NCBI GenBank assembly: GCA_900549005.1
Contig: URMT01000077.1
Location: forward strand, 1-7,858
Length of the DNA: 7,858 nucleotides
Direction: 5' to 3'
From: an uncultured Eubacteriales bacterium
Lineage (GTDB): Bacteria; Bacillota; Clostridia; Christensenellales; Borkfalkiaceae
The position numbers and the translations under genes were made by a program. A model generated the notes under the pieces. It ran no database searches. It saw only the letters and a program-made list of their open reading frames with translations, and was not told the DNA's origin. Positions 4,541 to 7,858 of the stretch are shown piece by piece; position 1 is the first letter of the stretch; each line of letters opens with the position of its first letter.

Positions 4541-6268
4541 ATGAGCTATACCGAACTTTACAACACCTGGCTTGCAGACAGCCGCCTGTGCCCCGAAGGC
4601 AGGGCGGAACTTGAAGCCATAAAGGATAACAACGAAGAAATTGAATACCGCTTCGGCGCCGAACTGCAATTCGGCACGGCAGGCCTGCGCGGCATAATAG
4701 GCTACGGCACGAATATGATGAACATATACACCGTAATGCGCGCCACACAGGGCCTTTCGGAATTCATAAAAACTTTGGGCGAGGACGCGAAAAAGCGCGG
4801 CGTGGTCATCTCGTACGACACCCGCCTGAAATCCGACGTATTCGCAAACGCCGCGGCAGACGTGCTTGCCGCAAACGGCATTAAGGCGTACGTATTTTCC
4901 GACGTACACCCCGTGCCTATGCTCTCGTTCGCGGTGCGCTGCCTTAAAACGGTTGCGGGCATAATGGTAACCGCTTCGCACAACCCCAAGCAGTACAACG
5001 GATACAAGGTATACGGCGAAGACGGCGCACAGATGAACCCCGAAGACACCGCAAAGGTGCTCGGCTTCATCGAAAAGCAGACCGATTACCTCGCCGCACC
5101 CACCCCCACCGAAGAACAGAAAAAGAAGTTCAAGCGCACGGTGCCCGCTTCCGTCGACAGGAAGTATTACAAGGCGCTCACCAAACTCACCCTCTCGAAA
5201 GAGGCGGTCAAAAAGTGCGGCAAGAACCTTAAACTTGTATACACCCCCGTTCACGGTTCGGGCTACATACCCGTAACAACCATACTCAAAAAGATAGGCA
5301 TAAACGCCACTGTCGTTCCCGAACAGACTAAAAAGGACACCGACTTTTCGACCGTGGAAGTGCCCAACCCCGAATTCAAAGAGACGCTTTCGATGGGCAT
5401 AGCCCTTGCAGAAAAGATTGGCGCGACCGTTGTATTCGGCACCGACCCCGACAGCGACCGCCTGGGCGTTGCCGTAAAGGGCAAAGACGGCGAATTTACG
5501 GCGCTTTCGGGCAACCAGGTGGGCATCCTCCTTTTGGACTATATCCTCACGAGGCTGAAAGAGGACGGCAAACTGCCCGCAAACGCGGCCGTCGTAAAAT
5601 CGTTCGTGACGACGGGTATGGCGCGCGCCATATGCAACAAGTTCGGCGTTACGCTGTTCGAAGTGCCCGTAGGCTTCAAGTTTATAGGCGACAAGATAAA
5701 GCAGTGGGAAAAGGACGGCAAATACACATTCGTGTTCGGCTTTGAAGAGAGCTGCGGCTATCTTCGCGGCACGCACGCAAGGGATAAAGACGCGGTAGTC
5801 GCCTCTATGCTGTGCGCCGAGATGGTTTGCTACTACGACTACAAGGGCAAGACGGTTTCTGAAAGGCTGGAAGAGATTTACAAAGATTACGGCTACGTGC
5901 TCGACAAGAACGTATCCATCCAGTATAAGGGTCTGAACGCGATGAAGGAGATGAACGCCGTAGTAGACGGACTTAAAGTAAAGCCCGTAACCAAGTTCGA
6001 CATCTATAAAGTTGCGTATATAAGGGACTATTCCAAGAATATAAAGACGGAAGTAGCCACGGGCGAAACTTCCGAAATAGGCTCCCCCACCACCAACTGC
6101 GTATATTACGAGTTGGAAAACGGCAGCTTTATATGCGTGCGCCCCTCCGGCACCGAACCCAAGCTGAAAATTTATTATTCGGTAAAGGCCAACACCAAGC
6201 AGGACGCCGAAGAAGCGCTTGCAAAGATGCAGGAGGCAGTAGAAAAACTGCTTAAATCGGTAGTCTGA
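4541..6268 (+). CDS. pgcA: Phosphoglucomutase/phosphomannomutase (PgcA type)
   Basis: This is a 575-residue cytoplasmic alpha-D-phosphohexomutase, interconverting glucose-1-phosphate and glucose-6-phosphate (or the mannose equivalents). It feeds UDP-glucose, glycolipid and polysaccharide synthesis. All four domain signatures are intact: the phosphoserine loop TASHNP (144-149, S146 carries the phosphate), the metal loop DPDSDR (302-307), the sugar-binding loop FEESCGY (401-407) and the C-terminal phosphate-binding loop RPSGTEPK (534-541). FGTAGLRG (44-51) near the N-terminus is also typical. Length matches Bacillus PgcA (about 580) and exceeds the shorter GlmM/ManB group. The start has a perfect AGGAGG 4 bases upstream. 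It is a single-gene unit with its own promoter and terminator. Substrate preference cannot be settled from sequence alone. Confidence 0.96.
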   Translation: MSYTELYNTWLADSRLCPEGRAELEAIKDNNEEIEYRFGAELQFGTAGLRGIIGYGTNMMNIYTVMRATQGLSEFIKTLGEDAKKRGVVISYDTRLKSDVFANAAADVLAANGIKAYVFSDVHPVPMLSFAVRCLKTVAGIMVTASHNPKQYNGYKVYGEDGAQMNPEDTAKVLGFIEKQTDYLAAPTPTEEQKKKFKRTVPASVDRKYYKALTKLTLSKEAVKKCGKNLKLVYTPVHGSGYIPVTTILKKIGINATVVPEQTKKDTDFSTVEVPNPEFKETLSMGIALAEKIGATVVFGTDPDSDRLGVAVKGKDGEFTALSGNQVGILLLDYILTRLKEDGKLPANAAVVKSFVTTGMARAICNKFGVTLFEVPVGFKFIGDKIKQWEKDGKYTFVFGFEESCGYLRGTHARDKDAVVASMLCAEMVCYYDYKGKTVSERLEEIYKDYGYVLDKNVSIQYKGLNAMKEMNAVVDGLKVKPVTKFDIYKVAYIRDYSKNIKTEVATGETSEIGSPTTNCVYYELENGSFICVRPSGTEPKLKIYYSVKANTKQDAEEALAKMQEAVEKLLKSVV

Positions 6269-6309
6269 ATTATCGGCGCCGAAAAATTAACTTAACCGTA
6301 ATTCCGATT

Positions 6310-6348
6310 TTCCCGCCCGCGGCAAAAGCCGCGGGCGGGAATTTTTTT
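6310..6348 (+). terminator. Strong intrinsic terminator after phosphohexomutase gene
   Basis: A perfect 14-bp stem (6310-6323 with 6328-6341, core CCCGCCCGCGGC) has an AAAA loop and is followed by a seven-T run (6342-6348). It lies about 40 bases past the stop codon. It isolates the phosphohexomutase unit from the lipoprotein gene. Confidence 0.95.
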
Positions 6349-6434
6349 GCGCGGTCGCGGCGGAGCGCACGCGCGGCAATCTGCCGACACAGTAAAGGCA
6401 GGCGGGCAGTAAAATATAAAAATTATTTTTAATA

Positions 6435-6463
6435 TTGCAAGCTGCATAATATGATGTTATAAT
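6435..6463 (+). promoter_or_regulatory. Lipoprotein gene promoter
   Basis: TTGCAA (6435-6440), a 17-base spacer, then a perfect TATAAT (6458-6463). An AT-rich tract (6416-6434) lies just upstream, like an UP element. The start should be near 6470, giving a leader of about 93 bases. Strong expression is likely. Confidence 0.85.
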
Positions 6464-6470
6464 GAAATTG

Positions 6471-6524
6471 CGGCAGAAATCTGCTTTGCCCGCGCATCAC
6501 ACAAATCAGGGCAGATTTTTGCCG
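6471..6524 (+). promoter_or_regulatory. Long hairpin in lipoprotein leader
   Basis: CGGCAGAAATCTGC (6471-6484) pairs with GCAGATTTTTGCCG (6511-6524) over 14 bp, with a single G-U pair and a 26-nt loop. It begins almost exactly at the expected 5' end of the transcript and ends 26 bases before the ribosome binding site. A 5'-end stem of this kind often stabilises mRNA. A regulatory RNA role is possible, but no known class is recognised. Confidence 0.55.
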
Positions 6525-6562
6525 TCGGCTTAAATCAAGACAGACAAGATAAGGAGGTTAAA

Positions 6563-7744
6563 ATGAAAAAGACACTTCTTGCCATTTTAGGCGTTTTGTG
6601 CGCTGCCACCATAGCTCTTTCAGTCCTTTCGGCTTGCGGCGGCGGTGGCGGCACGGGCGGCGATGGCGGCACGGACGGTACAGGCGGCACTGAACAGACT
6701 TACGACGTTACCGCTCCCGACGGGGAAGGCTACGACGTAGAAGTTGATAAAAATACCGCAAAATTCGGCGATAAAGTGACAATTACCGTGGAAGTCACCG
6801 ACCCCGACAAATACATCGAAAGCGTGAACGCAAACTCTTACGAACTAAGCGAAAACACAGACGGAACATATACCGCAACCATAACGGAAGACACCACCAT
6901 CAGCGTGAAACTTGCCGATTATGAAGAAGTAACTTCCGTCGACGGCGTAATTTTTTCAAACAACAACGTCACGACTATCGTAAAAGGTTCAAGCTCGCCC
7001 GACACATACGACGACCACACCTGGAACCTGAGAGTAAATTTCAACTGGGTGAATACTTATTCGCTAAGCGACCGCTCGTCTGTAACTTCTTCCAACCAAA
7101 ACGTTATACCTGACGACGCGATTACTTATACTTCAAGGAGCGATTCGGCGGGCTCGGGAAAGCTGCAATATGCCACCGTAAGCATAGATACTTCAAAATT
7201 AAACGAAGGCTATGCTTACCTCGTTATGTATTTCCAGAGCAACAACTCCTCTTACACCAAAGGCACCCTTTGCATTAAAATAACCGTGGCCGACCGAATA
7301 GACCTTGAAACGATGAAAGAGACGGTTGTGATTGATTATAACGGCTTTGCCGAAGAGGGCGACGACGTTGTAGTGCGCTTCTTTGACGGAGACTACGTAG
7401 ACGGCTCGTACATAGACGGCGAACCCGCTCAGCCCTATCTTGAATTTAAAACAAAAGTGGACGCCGACGGCACCAACACTTTCGATTTCGACTATGTAAA
7501 GGGTCACAGCTATTCCATAAGCATATATAAGGGCACCGAGTGGTACGACGGCTATCTCAACACCGAAGAGAAGCAACAGAACACGCTTATGATTGACGAC
7601 AGCGAGCAGATTTTCGGGCCTTCATCGAGCGTGACGGGATATAACCAATACAAAGACGGCGAACTGTCGCTTGTAACCGAAGGACTTACCGTCGAACTCA
7701 AAGTGGAAGAAACCTTCTACGACAGAAATAACAAAAGCAATTAA
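6563..7744 (+). CDS. Secreted lipoprotein of unknown function
   Basis: I do not recognise the family. The 393-residue protein starts with a lipoprotein signal peptide: MKK, a hydrophobic core (5-22) and lipobox LSAC with the lipidated cysteine at 25. A glycine-rich, low-complexity linker (26-43) follows, then a beta-rich ectodomain. Residues about 47-116 read like the divergent InlB-B/bacterial-repeat fold, with a GYDV strand, KFGDKVTITV (67-76), and DGTYTATITEDTTISVKL (100-117). The remaining part (about 125-393) is Ser, Thr, Asp and Tyr rich with no recognised motif. It has no catalytic signature and no cell-wall sorting motif. A perfect AAGGAGG lies 5 bases upstream. It is the only gene in its unit and is less GC-rich than its neighbours, as expected for surface proteins or recent transfer. 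A role in surface binding or solute capture is a guess. Confidence 0.88.
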   Translation: MKKTLLAILGVLCAATIALSVLSACGGGGGTGGDGGTDGTGGTEQTYDVTAPDGEGYDVEVDKNTAKFGDKVTITVEVTDPDKYIESVNANSYELSENTDGTYTATITEDTTISVKLADYEEVTSVDGVIFSNNNVTTIVKGSSSPDTYDDHTWNLRVNFNWVNTYSLSDRSSVTSSNQNVIPDDAITYTSRSDSAGSGKLQYATVSIDTSKLNEGYAYLVMYFQSNNSSYTKGTLCIKITVADRIDLETMKETVVIDYNGFAEEGDDVVVRFFDGDYVDGSYIDGEPAQPYLEFKTKVDADGTNTFDFDYVKGHSYSISIYKGTEWYDGYLNTEEKQQNTLMIDDSEQIFGPSSSVTGYNQYKDGELSLVTEGLTVELKVEETFYDRNNKSN

Positions 7745-7858
7745 ATACCGATTAAAAAGAAAAAGCGCCTGCGCGCCAAGCTCGGCGGCGGGACGGTCGG
7801 CGTCGTTTTCCCCATACTCTCCCGCAACCGCTTCGCCATCTGCCTGCGCGGCATCGCC
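7745..7858. other. Unresolved GC-rich edge sequence
   Basis: After the lipoprotein stop codon a short A-rich tract (7751-7765) leads into about 90 very GC-rich bases running to the window edge. Long open stretches exist on both strands, as expected by chance at this composition. On the minus strand one frame would end at TAA (7747-7745) as the C-terminus of a gene entering from outside. On the plus strand the frame after the lipoprotein stop stays open but has no usual start codon. Neither can be supported. No T-run terminator for the lipoprotein gene is evident. Confidence 0.3.

Noticed and set aside
4499..5776. Minus-strand open frame of 425 codons
   Set aside because: It lies opposite the phosphohexomutase gene and arises from its codon composition. 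The translation is Gly/Val/Phe/Tyr/His-rich with no motif.
6374..6386. Small hairpin CGGCA-ATC-TGCCG between the terminator and the lipoprotein promoter
   Set aside because: Only 5 bp with a 3-nt loop in untranscribed or weakly transcribed DNA, and GCGGCA-like words are common throughout the window.
6464..6562. Known riboswitch in the lipoprotein leader
   Set aside because: I could not find the conserved core of c-di-GMP, preQ1, TPP, SAM or other familiar classes, so only the hairpin is reported.
1..7858. CRISPR array, toxin-antitoxin, restriction or phage-defence genes
   Set aside because: No regularly spaced repeats and no small paired open frames with ribosome binding sites were seen. 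All well-supported genes are housekeeping, stress, membrane or surface proteins.

Overview
The window reads as chromosomal DNA from an anaerobic, low-oxygen Firmicute, probably an uncultured gut Clostridia lineage. That placement is inferred from a PerR-type regulator next to a rubrerythrin, an rdgB-yfcE-type pair, a PgcA-type phosphohexomutase, strong AGGAGG ribosome binding sites, and AT-rich promoters in otherwise moderately GC-rich DNA. Isoleucine is mostly encoded by ATA, which is unusual for DNA of this composition. No rRNA, tRNA, CRISPR array, transposase or integrase was seen.

Left part, minus strand (about 90-1303): a PerR-like Fur-family repressor is followed by rubrerythrin, a peroxide-detoxifying diiron/rubredoxin protein. 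The PerR gene has a consensus promoter overlapped by a 7-1-7 inverted repeat that suits a Fur/PerR operator. A bulged palindrome lies between the two genes, and a terminator-like hairpin follows rubrerythrin.

Middle, plus strand (about 1354-4326): trmL (tRNA wobble 2'-O-methyltransferase) is divergent from perR and has its own promoter. A TTTACA-17-TATAAT promoter then drives rdgB (house-cleaning NTP pyrophosphatase), overlapped by one base by a YfcE-type phosphodiesterase. An unassigned six-helix membrane protein follows, and a very strong terminator ends the block.

Right part, plus strand (about 4401-7858): a pgcA-type phosphoglucomutase has its own promoter, a structured leader and a strong terminator. 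A secreted lipoprotein of unknown role follows, again with its own consensus promoter, a long leader hairpin and a perfect ribosome binding site. The last 114 bases are GC-rich and unresolved.

The genes are mostly housekeeping: oxidative defence, tRNA modification, nucleotide-pool cleaning and sugar-phosphate metabolism. I found no clear new multi-gene system. The best leads are in the non-coding DNA. An 18-nt palindromic motif is shared by two intergenic regions (17/18 identity). Three genes have GC-rich hairpins plus a T-run placed directly before the Shine-Dalgarno sequence, and in the pgcA leader the hairpin has a competing partner. A 14-bp hairpin sits in the lipoprotein leader. The two unassigned proteins are secondary leads.
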